Below, in pieces: positions 52,980 to 62,008 of a DNA stretch of 64,000 nucleotides. How positions within the stretch are numbered: position 1 is the first letter of the stretch; each line of letters opens with the position of its first letter. The notes under the pieces are model-generated. The model did no database searches and was not told the DNA's origin. It saw only the letters and a program-made list of their open reading frames with translations. The DNA is from Streptococcus suis (GTDB lineage: Bacteria > Bacillota > Bacilli > Lactobacillales > Streptococcaceae): positions 1-64,000 of the forward strand of contig NZ_POJH01000031.1 in assembly GCF_002960625.1 (NCBI RefSeq). The letters run 5' to 3'. The position numbers and the translations under genes are program-made.

Positions 52980-53513
52980 CGATGGCAAGAAACCCAAATA
53001 TGATTGAGATAAGTGATAGGCATTCAAATAAAATAGACAGGACAAATGCCATTTCCAGCAGTATCAGGAAGAAAAATTTGTCAACACTTCCTAAACCCTT
53101 CTCACTCCCCAAAATATAGATAATGTTTTTGAGGCCTCTTCATCAAATTCCACTGACATAAACCAATTCTTTCATATTTATAGGTGAACTTGAAACAGCC
53201 CACTAGATGTCTTGAACAGCCTCTATTTGACAGAGTGAAACAAGGCAAGTTCAAAATTCGGTAGGATAAGTGTCCAAGGATTGATTTTACCCGAGCCCAA
53301 AACTCGCAAACAAGGTTAAGAGATTAGAGATATAGAAACAAAATTACAAACTCCAATCTGATATCGACAGGTGATAGAATACAAGAAATATTATAGCAAT
53401 AAATAGAAAACTAAATAGCGATAACTTTTACAAAAGTCTACCTAATCGAGAACAGTAACTGGAAGCCTTCGCTAACCGAAATGACTACTTCTTCTCGAAC
53501 AAATAATAAGCAA
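52980..53513. other. Gene-free region between metF and the purine permease
   Basis: About 530 bp with many stops on both strands. One minus-strand frame (53112-52891) encodes hydrophobic residues but crosses the metF terminator and lacks a good ribosome-binding site. I find no convincing gene, promoter or repeat; it may be decayed sequence. Confidence 0.5.
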
Positions 53514-53545
53514 ATACAAAAGCTGACCACTCAACGCAGTCAGCT
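53508..53545 (-). terminator. Terminator of the purine permease gene
   Basis: On the minus strand a perfect 7-bp stem (AGCTGAC / GTCAGCT) is followed by TTTTGTATTTG, about 30 bp after the stop codon. Confidence 0.75.
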
Positions 53546-53575
53546 CAGATATATAAATGTTAGTTGTTTATCTTC

Positions 53576-55036
53576 TTACAAGAAGGCAAGAATGATAAAG
53601 TTAAGAATGAAGAGAGCAGTTGCTCCCCAAAGGATTGGGTGGATTTCTTTTGTTTTACCAGTTGAAATTTTTACCAAGCAATAGAAGATGAAAGCTGCTG
53701 CAATACCGTATGAGATAGAGAAGCAAAGGGCCATGAAGAAGGCTGCAAAGAAGGCTGGAAGAGCATCTTCGAAGTGGCTCCAATCAACATCAAGGAATGA
53801 TGAAACCATCATAACACCGACGATGATCAAGGCTGGAGCTGTTGCAGCTGCTGGGACAATGCCGATAAATGGCAAGATAAGAATTGAAAGCAAGAAGAGA
53901 ACGGCTGTCGTTACAGCTGTCAAACCAGTACGACCACCCGCAGAGATACCTGCTGCAGATTCAACGTAAGTTGTCGTATTTGATGTACCAAAGAGGGCAC
54001 CGATTGATGTACCGATAGCGTCTGCAAAGAGAGCCTTGTCCATCTTAGAGTTAAATCCAGTACCGTTTTCAAGAGCTTTCTCATCTTCTTCTGAGAAAAT
54101 ACCAGTCTTGCGACCTGTACCGATAAAGGTACCAAGTGTATCAAAGGTGTCTGACAAGCTGAAAGCAAAGATAGTCATCAAAACAAGTGGCAGACGGCTT
54201 GAGTCAGCAAAGAGAGAAGACAAACCACCGAAAGCTGCTAGGAAAGTTGTACCCAACTCAGCAAAGGCAGTTCCAATATTGTTATTAGCCAAGTCAATTG
54301 TAGAAAGGTCTACTACACCTGCTGGAATTCCTGCCAAGGTTGTTGCGATAATACCAATCAAAATCGCACCACGAACATTTTTTATCACCAAGACAGCTGT
54401 CAAAAGAAGACCAAATACTGTCAAAAGAACACTTGGGTCAGTGAAAGTTGAAATGCCAGGTACGACACCACCACCAGCAAATACAGAGAAGACACCATTT
54501 GCGAAGGTTTCTGCTGTCGCATCTGCAGGAGCAACTCCGTTGACCGTAATAATATCAGAACCAGATGTCAAGAAGGTAATCAAGTTAGAGTTTTTGAAAC
54601 CAAGGTAGGCAACGAATACACCGATACCACCACCGATAGCGTGTTGCAAGCTAATTGGAATAGCCTTGATGATACTCTTACGAACCTTGGTAACAGTAAT
54701 AAAGATATTAAACAAACCACAAAGGAAAACCATAGCCAAAGCTTCTTGCCAGGTAAAGCCTAGACCGATAACAACGGTGTAGGTAAAGAAGGCGTTAAGT
54801 CCCATACCTGGTGCCAAGGCATAAGGAACATTGGCAAAGAGCCCCATGACAAGCGTTGAAACAGCACTAGCAATAATGGTTGCTAGGAAGACTGCTTGGG
54901 TTGGCATACCAGCAACACTAAGGATGCTTGGGTTAACAAACAAAATATAACTCATAGCAAAGAAAGTCGTAAGACCAGCCATGATTTCAGTCGAAACGGT
55001 CGTCCCATGTTCTTTTAGTTTAAAAAACTGTTCCAT
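53576..55036 (-). CDS. NCS2 family nucleobase permease (PbuG/AzgA-like)
   Basis: A 486-residue transporter with about 13 membrane segments. A-P-G-M-G-L-N-A-F-F-T-Y-T-V and G-L-T-A-V-T-T-A with F-G-T-S-N-T-T-T-Y-V-E-S-A-A-G-I are hallmarks of the AzgA-type branch, which takes up hypoxanthine, guanine or adenine by proton symport. The specific base cannot be decided. It is monocistronic with its own promoter; no purine riboswitch was recognised in the short leader. Confidence 0.9.
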   Translation of the reverse strand: MEQFFKLKEHGTTVSTEIMAGLTTFFAMSYILFVNPSILSVAGMPTQAVFLATIIASAVSTLVMGLFANVPYALAPGMGLNAFFTYTVVIGLGFTWQEALAMVFLCGLFNIFITVTKVRKSIIKAIPISLQHAIGGGIGVFVAYLGFKNSNLITFLTSGSDIITVNGVAPADATAETFANGVFSVFAGGGVVPGISTFTDPSVLLTVFGLLLTAVLVIKNVRGAILIGIIATTLAGIPAGVVDLSTIDLANNNIGTAFAELGTTFLAAFGGLSSLFADSSRLPLVLMTIFAFSLSDTFDTLGTFIGTGRKTGIFSEEDEKALENGTGFNSKMDKALFADAIGTSIGALFGTSNTTTYVESAAGISAGGRTGLTAVTTAVLFLLSILILPFIGIVPAAATAPALIIVGVMMVSSFLDVDWSHFEDALPAFFAAFFMALCFSISYGIAAAFIFYCLVKISTGKTKEIHPILWGATALFILNFIILAFL

Positions 55037-55075
55037 TTTTCAATTATTCTCCTTTTATTTACGAACGATATAGCT

Positions 55076-55104
55076 ATTATATACAAATCGTTTTTATACT
55101 TCAA
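55076..55104 (-). promoter_or_regulatory. Promoter of the purine permease gene
   Basis: On the minus strand TTGAAG (55099-55104) and TATAAT (55076-55081) are spaced 17 bp. A weak PurBox-like ACGAAC lies between it and the gene. Confidence 0.7.
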
Positions 55105-55202
55105 GTAATTTATGTATAAAAATGTTGTTTTCTAATTTATCGTACGTGAATAACGAACATTCATCCTCTTCCTCTCTACTTTCCTTAAAAATGGTTGGTT
55201 TT

Positions 55203-55231
55203 TTGCTTTTCTTTGAGCATTTTGATATACT
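55203..55231 (+). promoter_or_regulatory. Promoter of the HAD phosphatase gene
   Basis: TTGCTT (55203-55208) and TATACT (55226-55231) with a 17-bp spacer, 35 bp before the ATG at 55266. Confidence 0.6.
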
Positions 55232-55265
55232 GGAACTTATTAGTTTTGAAAAGGATCATTCAAGT

Positions 55266-56078
55266 ATGAAGAAAAAAATTATTTCTATTGATCTAGACGG
55301 CACCTTACTAAATCAAGATAGCCAGCTGAGTGACTACACAATTTCTACTATTAAAAAGGTAAAAGAGGCTGGACATACTATTTTAATCGCGACAGGCCGT
55401 CCCTACCGTATGGCAGAACAGTTCTACCACCAGTTAGAATTGGATACCCCTATGATTAACTTCAACGGTTCCCTTATCCATCTTCCTGGAAAAAAATGGG
55501 CGTGGGAAAAAAATATTCTCATTGATAAAAAATACCTGCTCGAGTTTTTAAAAGAAGAAGAACATTTTGAAGCCGATTTTATCGCTGGAGAATACAAAAA
55601 TAAATTCTTCATTACGCAAAAACATCTGGATAAAATCGACCCTGCCCTTATGGGAGTGGAGCAAATTACCCCAGAAACCCTCATTAAACCCGAACTGATT
55701 ACCAGTGACCCCCACTCCATCCTCATGCAAACACGGGCTACAGATAAGTATCAACTTGCAAAGGAAATGAAATCTTACTTTAATGATGAGTTAGAGATCA
55801 ATACTTGGGGTGGTCCCTTGAACATCCTAGAAACCTGTGCCAAAGGAGTCAACAAGGCTACCGCCCTTAGCTACGTCTTGGAACTCTTCCAGGCCAGTCC
55901 TAGCGATTTAGTTGCATTTGGCGATGAGCACAATGACGTCGAAATGCTAGAACTAGCAGGTACCAGTTTTGCCATGAAAAATTGTAGCGATACCCTCCGC
56001 CCTCATGCAGACTGCCTAACTGAATTTACCAATGTTGAAGATGGCGTGGCAAAGGAATTGGAGAAATTATTTCTATAG
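55266..56078 (+). CDS. Cof-type HAD superfamily phosphatase
   Basis: A 270-residue HAD hydrolase. Catalytic D9-x-D11-G-T in motif I, A-T-G-R-P (motif II), a C2-type cap domain (about 85-190), K-G-V-N-K-A (motif III) and G-D-E-H-N-D (motif IV) are seen. Cof proteins dephosphorylate sugar phosphates, FMN or similar; the substrate is not known. I use ATG 55266 because the promoter -10 box lies between it and the more upstream in-frame ATG at 55122. Confidence 0.9.
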   Translation: MKKKIISIDLDGTLLNQDSQLSDYTISTIKKVKEAGHTILIATGRPYRMAEQFYHQLELDTPMINFNGSLIHLPGKKWAWEKNILIDKKYLLEFLKEEEHFEADFIAGEYKNKFFITQKHLDKIDPALMGVEQITPETLIKPELITSDPHSILMQTRATDKYQLAKEMKSYFNDELEINTWGGPLNILETCAKGVNKATALSYVLELFQASPSDLVAFGDEHNDVEMLELAGTSFAMKNCSDTLRPHADCLTEFTNVEDGVAKELEKLFL

Positions 56079-56081
56079 AAG

Positions 56082-56107
56082 AAAAAGCTGATTCTGTCAG
56101 TTTTTTT
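56082..56107 (+). terminator. Terminator of the HAD phosphatase gene
   Basis: AAAAAGCTGA and TCAGTTTTTTT form an A-T-extended hairpin with a T run. Confidence 0.6.
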
Positions 56108-56193
56108 CTTTTATTTTGCACAGTTAGCAACATATTTCTGAAAAGAGTATGTAAACCTTTCGGAAATTTTTTCTGTTTTTAACACAAATTTGC

Positions 56194-56223
56194 TTGACAA
56201 ATGATATGAAAACGTTTTATAAT
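56194..56223 (+). promoter_or_regulatory. manL promoter with embedded cre site
   Basis: TTGACA (56194-56199) and TATAAT (56218-56223) are 18 bp apart. Inside the spacer, ATGAAAACGTTTTAT (56206-56220) matches the CcpA-binding cre consensus, so glucose repression of manLMN by steric block is expected (inference). Confidence 0.85.
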
Positions 56224-56302
56224 ATACAAGTTCAAGAAAATGTAAGCCTATTCATTAGTTTTACATTTCAAAGGAACTAGAAAAAATTTAGGGGGAACAA
56301 TA

Positions 56303-57292
56303 ATGAGTATTGGAATCATTATTGCAAGTCATGGTGAATTTGCTGCTGGCATTCATCAGTCTGGTCAAATGATTTTTGGCGAACAAGAAAAAGTTCAAGT
56401 TGTAACTTTTATGCCAAGTGAAGGACCAGATGATTTATATGCTAAGCTCAATGCAGCTGTTGACTCATTCGATGCTGATGATGAAGTGTTGGTATTGGCG
56501 GACCTTTGGAGTGGTTCTCCATTTAACCAAGCAAGTCGCGTTGCTGGCGAACGTCCAGACCGTAAATTTGCCATCATCACTGGACTTAACTTGCCAATGC
56601 TAATTCAAGCCTACACAGAGCGTCTAATGGATGCATCTGCGGGGGTTGAAAAGGTTGCCGCAAACATTATCAAGGAAGCCAAAGATGGTATCAAGGTTCT
56701 TCCAGAAGAACTTCAACCAGCTGAGGCTGCTCCAGCTGCAAGTGCTGCTCAAGCACCTAAAGGAGCAATCCCACCAGGAACTGTTATCGGTGATGGTAAG
56801 TTGAAAATCAACTTGGCTCGTATCGATACTCGTCTCTTGCATGGTCAGGTCGCTACTGCTTGGACTCCAGCTTCTAAGGCTGACCGTATCATCGTCGCTT
56901 CAGATACAGTTGCACAAGACGACCTTCGTAAGCAATTGATCAAGCAAGCGGCTCCAGGAAACGTTAAAGCAAACGTTGTTCCTATCAAGAAACTGATTGA
57001 GGTTTCTAAAGATCCTCGCTTCGGTAACACACACGCTTTGATTCTCTTTGAAACACCTCAAGAAGCTCTTGAAGCAATCGAAGGTGGCGTAGAAATCAAG
57101 GAATTGAACGTTGGTTCTATGGCTCACTCAACAGGTAAAACAATGGTGAACACTGTTCTTTCTATGGATAAGGACGATGTTGCAACCTTTGAACGCTTGC
57201 GTGAACTTGGTGTCAAATTCGATGTCCGTAAAGTTCCAAACGATTCACCAAAAGATTTGTTTGACTTGATTAACAAGGCAGATGTTAAATAA
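56303..57292 (+). CDS. manL: Mannose-family PTS system EIIAB component
   Basis: A 329-residue fusion of IIA and IIB. The IIA phosphorylation site is His10 in I-A-S-H-G-E-F. An Ala/Pro-rich hinge (about 138-158) joins it to the IIB domain, whose site is His180 in R-L-L-H-G-Q-V. The complex phosphorylates mannose, glucose, glucosamine and other sugars during uptake; ManL also relays sugar status to regulators. GGGGG-containing leader with AGGGGGAA precedes the ATG. Confidence 0.96.
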   Translation: MSIGIIIASHGEFAAGIHQSGQMIFGEQEKVQVVTFMPSEGPDDLYAKLNAAVDSFDADDEVLVLADLWSGSPFNQASRVAGERPDRKFAIITGLNLPMLIQAYTERLMDASAGVEKVAANIIKEAKDGIKVLPEELQPAEAAPAASAAQAPKGAIPPGTVIGDGKLKINLARIDTRLLHGQVATAWTPASKADRIIVASDTVAQDDLRKQLIKQAAPGNVKANVVPIKKLIEVSKDPRFGNTHALILFETPQEALEAIEGGVEIKELNVGSMAHSTGKTMVNTVLSMDKDDVATFERLRELGVKFDVRKVPNDSPKDLFDLINKADVK

Positions 57293-57341
57293 TAACTGAT
57301 TAACACTGTGTGATTATCAGAAATATGAAAGGATTATAAAT

Positions 57342-58148
57342 ATGTCAGATATTTCAATTATTTCTGCAATTTTGGTCGTTTTTGTGGCCTTTCTTGCAGG
57401 TATGGAAGGTGTCCTTGACCAATTCCAATTCCATCAACCAATCGTTGCATGTACCCTCATCGGTCTTGTTACCGGTAACCTAACAGCTGGTGTTATGCTT
57501 GGAGGAACTCTCCAACTTGTTGCTCTTGGCTGGTCAAACATCGGTGCTGCGATTGCACCAGACGCTGCCCTTGCTTCTGTTGCTGCCGCTATCATCTTGA
57601 TTAAGGGTGGTGACTTCTCAGCAACTGCTATCTCAGTTGCTCAAGGTCTTGCTATCCCTCTTGCTGTTGCAGGTCTTTTCCTTACAATGCTTGTGCGTAC
57701 TGCATCTGTTGCCCTTGTACACGGTGCTGATGCTGCTGCAGAACGCGGTGATTTCGGTGCACTTGAGCGCTACCACTTGATCGCTCTTTCACTTCAAGGT
57801 CTTCGTATTGCTGTTCCTGCAGCCCTTCTTCTTGCTATCCCAACTGAGGCTGTTCAAGCTGCTCTTGAATCTATGCCAGCTTGGTTGTCAGGTGGTATGA
57901 ACGTCGGTGGTGGTATGGTTGTTGCCGTAGGTTTCGCTATGGTTATCAACATGATGGCTACTCGCGAAGTATGGCCATTCTTCGCTATCGGTTTCGCTCT
58001 TGCTGCTGTTAGCCAATTGACACTTATCGCTCTTGGTGCTATCGGTGTATCTCTTGCCTTCATCTACCTTAACCTTTCTAAAAAAGGTGGAAACGGTGGC
58101 GGAGCTGGTTCTAACGATCCAATCGGCGACATCCTAGAAGACTACTAA
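57342..58148 (+). CDS. manM: Mannose-family PTS system EIIC component
   Basis: A 268-residue integral membrane protein with many hydrophobic helices and the IIC-Man signature G-x(3)-G-D/T... as G-L-V-T-G-N-L-T-A-G-V-M-L-G-G-T-L-Q-L. Together with ManN it forms the sugar channel. In other Gram-positives this pair is also the receptor of some class II bacteriocins. AAAGGA precedes the ATG. Confidence 0.95.
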   Translation: MSDISIISAILVVFVAFLAGMEGVLDQFQFHQPIVACTLIGLVTGNLTAGVMLGGTLQLVALGWSNIGAAIAPDAALASVAAAIILIKGGDFSATAISVAQGLAIPLAVAGLFLTMLVRTASVALVHGADAAAERGDFGALERYHLIALSLQGLRIAVPAALLLAIPTEAVQAALESMPAWLSGGMNVGGGMVVAVGFAMVINMMATREVWPFFAIGFALAAVSQLTLIALGAIGVSLAFIYLNLSKKGGNGGGAGSNDPIGDILEDY

Positions 58149-58169
58149 GAAGAAAGGAAGAACACAATC

Positions 58170-59081
58170 ATGACAGAAAAAATTCAACTTTCAGTAAAAG
58201 ATCGTAAAGCGATTTGCTGGCGTTCAACCTTCCTTCAAGCATCATGGAACTTTGAGCGTATGCAAAACTTGGGTTGGGCTTACACAATGGTTCCAGCTAT
58301 CAAAAAACTTTACACTAAGAAAGAAGATCAAATTGCGGCTCTTAAACGCCACATGGAATTCTTTAACACACACCCATACGTTGCTGCACCTATCGTCGGT
58401 GTAACACTTGCCCTTGAAGAAGAGCGTGCAAACGGTGCTGACATCGATGACGCTGCTATCCAAGGTGTGAAAATCGGTATGATGGGACCTCTCGCTGGTA
58501 TCGGTGACCCAGTATTCTGGTTTACAGTACGTCCTATCCTCGGTGCCCTAGGTGCTTCACTTGCTGTATCAGGTAACATCCTTGGTCCAATCCTCTTCTT
58601 CGGTCTTTGGAATGCTATCCGTATGGGCTTCCTATGGTACACTCAAGAGTTTGGTTACAAATCAGGTAAAGAAATCACTAAAGATATGTCAGGTGGTATC
58701 CTCCAAGACATCACTAAAGGGGCTTCTATCCTCGGTATGTTCATCCTTGCCGTACTTGCTCAACGTTGGGTATCTATCGGCTTCAACTTCACGGTTTCTG
58801 AAGTTCCACTCTCAGAAGGTGCTTACATCGAGTGGGACAAATTGCCAGAAGGCTACGAAGGTATCCAAAAAGCCTTTGAATTGGTTGGTCAAGGTTTGTC
58901 ACAAACTCCAACTAAAGTTACTACTTTCCAACAAAACTTGGACGGTCTTATCCCAGGCTTCATGCACTTGCTTCTTACCTTCCTATGTATGTGGTTGTTG
59001 AAGAAAAAAGTTTCTCCAATCACTATCATCGTTGGTTTGTTCGCATTCGGTATCGCAGCTCGCCTACTTGGAATTATGTAA
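58170..59081 (+). CDS. manN: Mannose-family PTS system EIID component
   Basis: A 303-residue EIID protein. It starts with a soluble helix pair, then has W-R-S-T-F-L-Q-A-S-W-N-F-E-R-M-Q and the typical M-G-P-L-A-G-I-G-D-P-V-F-W-F-T motif (about 108-123), with membrane helices in the C-terminal part. It is the last gene of manLMN and is followed by a strong terminator. Confidence 0.95.
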   Translation: MTEKIQLSVKDRKAICWRSTFLQASWNFERMQNLGWAYTMVPAIKKLYTKKEDQIAALKRHMEFFNTHPYVAAPIVGVTLALEEERANGADIDDAAIQGVKIGMMGPLAGIGDPVFWFTVRPILGALGASLAVSGNILGPILFFGLWNAIRMGFLWYTQEFGYKSGKEITKDMSGGILQDITKGASILGMFILAVLAQRWVSIGFNFTVSEVPLSEGAYIEWDKLPEGYEGIQKAFELVGQGLSQTPTKVTTFQQNLDGLIPGFMHLLLTFLCMWLLKKKVSPITIIVGLFAFGIAARLLGIM

Positions 59082-59091
59082 TCCATTAAGA

Positions 59092-59114
59092 AACCCCGCT
59101 CATGCGGGGTTTTA
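59092..59114 (+). terminator. manLMN terminator
   Basis: A perfect 8-bp GC-rich stem AACCCCGC / GCGGGGTT, loop TCAT, followed by TTT. Confidence 0.85.
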
Positions 59115-59123
59115 TGGTATAAT
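59115..59123 (+). promoter_or_regulatory. Extended -10 promoter of manO
   Basis: TGGTATAAT (TGn-TATAAT) directly after the manN terminator, about 22 bp before the next ATG, so manO can be transcribed independently of manLMN. Confidence 0.55.
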
Positions 59124-59144
59124 TAAACAAGAAATGAGGTAACT

Positions 59145-59519
59145 ATGGCACAATCATTAAACAAACACGTCGAACTATCCACAACAGGCGTTTCCTATCT
59201 CAGTCTTGCAGGTGGAACGGTTGGCAAGTTCCTGCTAGGTGATCAAGCTCTGGAATTTTATGCTGATAACAACGTTGAAAATTACGTTCAAATTCCTTGG
59301 ACATCTATCGATCAAATCGGTGCCAATGTTTCCAACAAGAAAATCAGTCGCCACTTCGAAGTCTATACTGATAGTGGCAAGTTCCTGTTTGCTTCTAAAG
59401 ATTCTGGTAAAATCCTAAAAATTGCTCGTGAACATATTGGCAATGAGAAAGTTGTCAAACTGCCAACTCTCCTGCAAATTCTAGGACAGAAAATCTCAAA
59501 TCTATTTGCAAAAAAATAA
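59145..59519 (+). CDS. manO: DUF956 family protein ManO
   Basis: A 124-residue soluble protein matching the DUF956 family that regularly follows manLMN in streptococci and lactobacilli. V-E-N-Y-V-Q-I-P-W-T-S-I-D-Q-I-G and the later F-A-S-K-D-S-G-K fit a PH-like beta fold. Its name reflects position; a regulatory role on the mannose PTS has been proposed but the mechanism is not known. ATGAGGT lies before the ATG. Confidence 0.85.
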   Translation: MAQSLNKHVELSTTGVSYLSLAGGTVGKFLLGDQALEFYADNNVENYVQIPWTSIDQIGANVSNKKISRHFEVYTDSGKFLFASKDSGKILKIAREHIGNEKVVKLPTLLQILGQKISNLFAKK

Positions 59520-59534
59520 AAAATCAAGTATAAT
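59506..59534 (+). promoter_or_regulatory. Promoter of the serS T-box leader
   Basis: TTGCAA (59506-59511) and TATAAT (59529-59534) with a 17-bp spacer; the -35 box overlaps the last codons of manO. Confidence 0.7.
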
Positions 59535-59540
59535 AAGACA

Positions 59541-59717
59541 AACGGATAAGTAGTATCAGGCGTTTTTCAGAAAGTCTGCGGTCGCTGTGAGCAGATAAAC
59601 AAGGGATATGAAATTCTACCGTTGGCTAAAAATGACATACTTAAAGTGCACAGAATGTGAAGCTGGATGGAACCGCGGTAAATATCGCTCCAGCATCTCT
59701 CATTCTGTGTTTTTTTA
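59541..59717 (+). promoter_or_regulatory. T-box riboswitch of serS
   Basis: The leader contains the T-box core TGGAACCGCGG (59668-59678) and a terminator in which CACAGAATG (59649-59657) pairs with CATTCTGTG (59701-59709) before a T run (59710-59717). Uncharged tRNA-Ser is the expected effector because serS follows. Confidence 0.92.
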
Positions 59718-59734
59718 TTCAAAAGGAGACATCT

Positions 59735-61009
59735 ATGCTAGATATCAAACGTATTCGTACAGATTTTGACGGAGTGGCTGCTAAACTTGCTACTCGTGAT
59801 GTGGCTGCTGAAACCTTGGCAAACATCAAGGAATTGGATGCAAAACGCCGTGAAATCTTGGTTACTGTAGAAGAATTAAAAGCAGAGCGCAACACCGTTT
59901 CTGCGGAGATTGCCCAAGCAAAACGCAACAAGGAAAATGCAGACGAAAAGATTGCTGCCATGCAGAAATTGTCTGCAGACGTGAAAAACTTGGACGCTCA
60001 GCTTTTGGAAATCGACGAAAAACTAAATGCCATCCTTGCAGTTCTTCCAAATACGCCGCACGATTCTGTTCCTGTTGGTGCAGATGAAGAAGAAAACGTG
60101 GAGGTTCGTCGTTGGGGAACACCTCGTGAATTCACTTTCGAGCCAAAAGCTCACTGGGATTTGGGCGAAGACCTGGATATTTTGGACTGGGAACGTGGGG
60201 CAAAAGTAACCGGAGCCCGCTTCCTCTTCTACAAGAACTTAGGTGCTCGCTTAGAACGTGCCCTCTACAACTTCATGTTGGACGAGCATATCGCAGAAGG
60301 CTACCAGGAAATCATCACGCCTTACATGGTCAACCATGACTCTATGTTCGGTACTGGTCAATATCCTAAATTCAAGGAAGATACTTTTGAGTTGGCAGAT
60401 ACCAACTTCGTCCTCATCCCAACTGCGGAAGTGCCGTTGACCAACTACTACCGTAACGAGATTTTGGAAGAAAAAGACCTGCCAATCTACTTCACTGCTA
60501 TGAGCCCGTCTTTCCGTTCTGAAGCTGGTTCTGCTGGTCGTGACACCCGTGGTCTTATCCGCCTTCACCAATTCCACAAGGTTGAAATGGTCAAATTTGC
60601 CACACCAGAACAGTCTTATGATGAATTAGAAAAAATGACCGCAAACGCAGAGAATATCCTTCAAAAACTAGGCTTGCCTTACCGTGTTTTGGCCCTCTGT
60701 ACAGGCGATATGGGCTTCTCAGCAGCTAAGACCTATGACTTGGAAGTCTGGATTCCTGCCCAAAATGCCTACCGTGAAATCTCAAGCTGTTCTAACACAG
60801 AAGATTTCCAAGCTCGCCGCGCCCAAATCCGCTACCGCGATGCTGCTGACGGCAAGGTCAAATTGCTCCACACCCTCAACGGTTCTGGTCTAGCAGTTGG
60901 TCGTACCGTAGCTGCCATTCTTGAAAACTACCAAAACGAAGACGGCTCTGTCACTATTCCAGAAGTTCTCCGTCCATACATGGGTGGGGTTGACGTGATT
61001 AAACCTTAG
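59735..61009 (+). CDS. serS: Serine--tRNA ligase
   Basis: From ATG 59735 (AAAAGGAG upstream) the enzyme has 424 residues. It starts M-L-D-I-K-R-I-R, has the long N-terminal coiled-coil arm (about 30-105) that contacts the tRNA-Ser variable arm, and shows class II motif 2 ([21 protein letters not shown]) and motif 3 (G-S-G-L-A-V-G-R-T). An upstream ATG at 59657 lies within the T-box and is not used. Confidence 0.97.
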   Translation: MLDIKRIRTDFDGVAAKLATRDVAAETLANIKELDAKRREILVTVEELKAERNTVSAEIAQAKRNKENADEKIAAMQKLSADVKNLDAQLLEIDEKLNAILAVLPNTPHDSVPVGADEEENVEVRRWGTPREFTFEPKAHWDLGEDLDILDWERGAKVTGARFLFYKNLGARLERALYNFMLDEHIAEGYQEIITPYMVNHDSMFGTGQYPKFKEDTFELADTNFVLIPTAEVPLTNYYRNEILEEKDLPIYFTAMSPSFRSEAGSAGRDTRGLIRLHQFHKVEMVKFATPEQSYDELEKMTANAENILQKLGLPYRVLALCTGDMGFSAAKTYDLEVWIPAQNAYREISSCSNTEDFQARRAQIRYRDAADGKVKLLHTLNGSGLAVGRTVAAILENYQNEDGSVTIPEVLRPYMGGVDVIKP

Positions 61010-61020
61010 GAGTAAGGAAG

Positions 61021-61236
61021 ATGAACAAGAAATGGTATAAGGACAAAAGTCGTGGTGAACTGGCTGGCGTTATCGCAGGACTTTATGACTACTTTGACCT
61101 ATATGAAAACTACGGTTGGAAATTAGAGAACGTTCGTTTAGTGGTCATTATATTAGCTATTGTGACCAACCTACCCTTTCTAACTGCCTACATCATTCTG
61201 GCTATACTTTTACCAGACAAGTCTGAACTCACCTAA
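61021..61236 (+). CDS. PspC domain protein
   Basis: A 71-residue protein: the PspC region (K-S-R-G-E-L-A-G-V-I-A-G-L-Y-D-Y-F-D) followed by a membrane helix (about 42-66) with the pattern V-R-L-V-V-I-I-L-A-I-V-T. PspC-family proteins take part in envelope stress; such short forms may be inner-membrane toxins/regulators, but there is no psp operon here. It lies 12 bp after serS and before a bidirectional terminator. Confidence 0.85.
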   Translation: MNKKWYKDKSRGELAGVIAGLYDYFDLYENYGWKLENVRLVVIILAIVTNLPFLTAYIILAILLPDKSELT

Positions 61237-61243
61237 AGCACAC

Positions 61244-61273
61244 AAAAGACGACTCCGAACGGAATCGTCTTTT
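61244..61273. terminator. Bidirectional terminator between PspC and CPBP genes
   Basis: AAAAGACGACTCC pairs with GGAATCGTCTTTT (one mismatch, loop GAAC), with A and T runs on the outer sides. Confidence 0.8.
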
Positions 61274-61281
61274 CGTTTCCC

Positions 61282-61950
61282 TTATTGAAAATAGTAGAAA
61301 GCCACCACCGACCAGCCATTATTGATAAAATGCACTGCCATGGGATAGATGAGGTAATCTGTCTTGTAGTAGAGATAAGCCATTAAAAATCCTGGGCTGG
61401 CATAAATGATCCAAGAACCCAAATCTGTCGGTCCATGTAAGACGGCAAAAATCAAACCAGATACTACAATTCCTAGTATCTTGTGCTTTTCAAATAACTT
61501 TTTGAATAGATAGCCTCTGACAATGATTTCCTCGGTAATGGCTGCCTGACAGGCTATTCTTACAAAGGCTAACCAAAAGGGTATCGTTTGTAACAGCTTT
61601 TCAATGCCAATCTGATTTGCAGTATCTTCAATCCCTTGAAGGTCCATGATAAACTGCCCGAGATACTTGAATAACTGGGCCACAATATAGGTTAAAAGAA
61701 CAATACTCAGACCCTTCCAAGTTAAGATTTTTCTATCCCAAATGGTGAGCCCTTTCCTTTCTGCCAACCAACACATAAAGACCATAATTCCAATAGAAAA
61801 TAGGCCTGCAGTCCATTGAGCGACTTGCGAGGTTGATTGTTCCAATATGGAAACTGGAATATGATCGAGAAGCAACAATAGAAAGGCCAGCAGTAAAATC
61901 CAGATTTTCCTACAAATCCATTCCAATCGTTGACTGAATGTTTCTAGCAT
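61282..61950 (-). CDS. CPBP family intramembrane metalloprotease, copy 1
   Basis: A 222-residue polytopic protein from ATG 61950 (AGGAGT upstream). The CPBP motifs are intact: Glu140-Glu141-x3-Arg145 (T-E-E-I-I-V-R-G), His172 in F-A-V-L-H and His207 in V-H-F-I-N-N. These proteins (Rce1/Abi homologues) cleave within membranes or, in lactic bacteria, confer bacteriocin self-immunity. No bacteriocin gene is adjacent. It is a tandem duplicate of the next gene upstream. Confidence 0.88.
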   Translation of the reverse strand: MLETFSQRLEWICRKIWILLLAFLLLLLDHIPVSILEQSTSQVAQWTAGLFSIGIMVFMCWLAERKGLTIWDRKILTWKGLSIVLLTYIVAQLFKYLGQFIMDLQGIEDTANQIGIEKLLQTIPFWLAFVRIACQAAITEEIIVRGYLFKKLFEKHKILGIVVSGLIFAVLHGPTDLGSWIIYASPGFLMAYLYYKTDYLIYPMAVHFINNGWSVVAFYYFQ

Positions 61951-62008
61951 TTCCAAACTCCTAACCACTTCTTCATATAGTCCATGTCTATACCTTCCTG
62001 TTCAAAAA

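Noticed and set aside
52891..53112. 73-codon hydrophobic minus-strand frame
   Set aside because: It crosses the metF terminator and the metF 3' end and has no good ribosome-binding site.
55037..55075. Purine riboswitch or clear PurBox before the NCS2 permease
   Set aside because: The leader is too short for a riboswitch, and ACGAAC differs from the PurBox consensus at more than one position.
55122..55265. 48 extra codons on the HAD phosphatase
   Set aside because: They contain the promoter, and the conserved family start is M-K-K-K-I-I-S-I-D-L-D-G-T.
59657..59734. Extended serS N-terminus
   Set aside because: The extra codons are the T-box and terminator of the leader; ATG 59735 has AAAAGGAG and the conserved start M-L-D-I-K.
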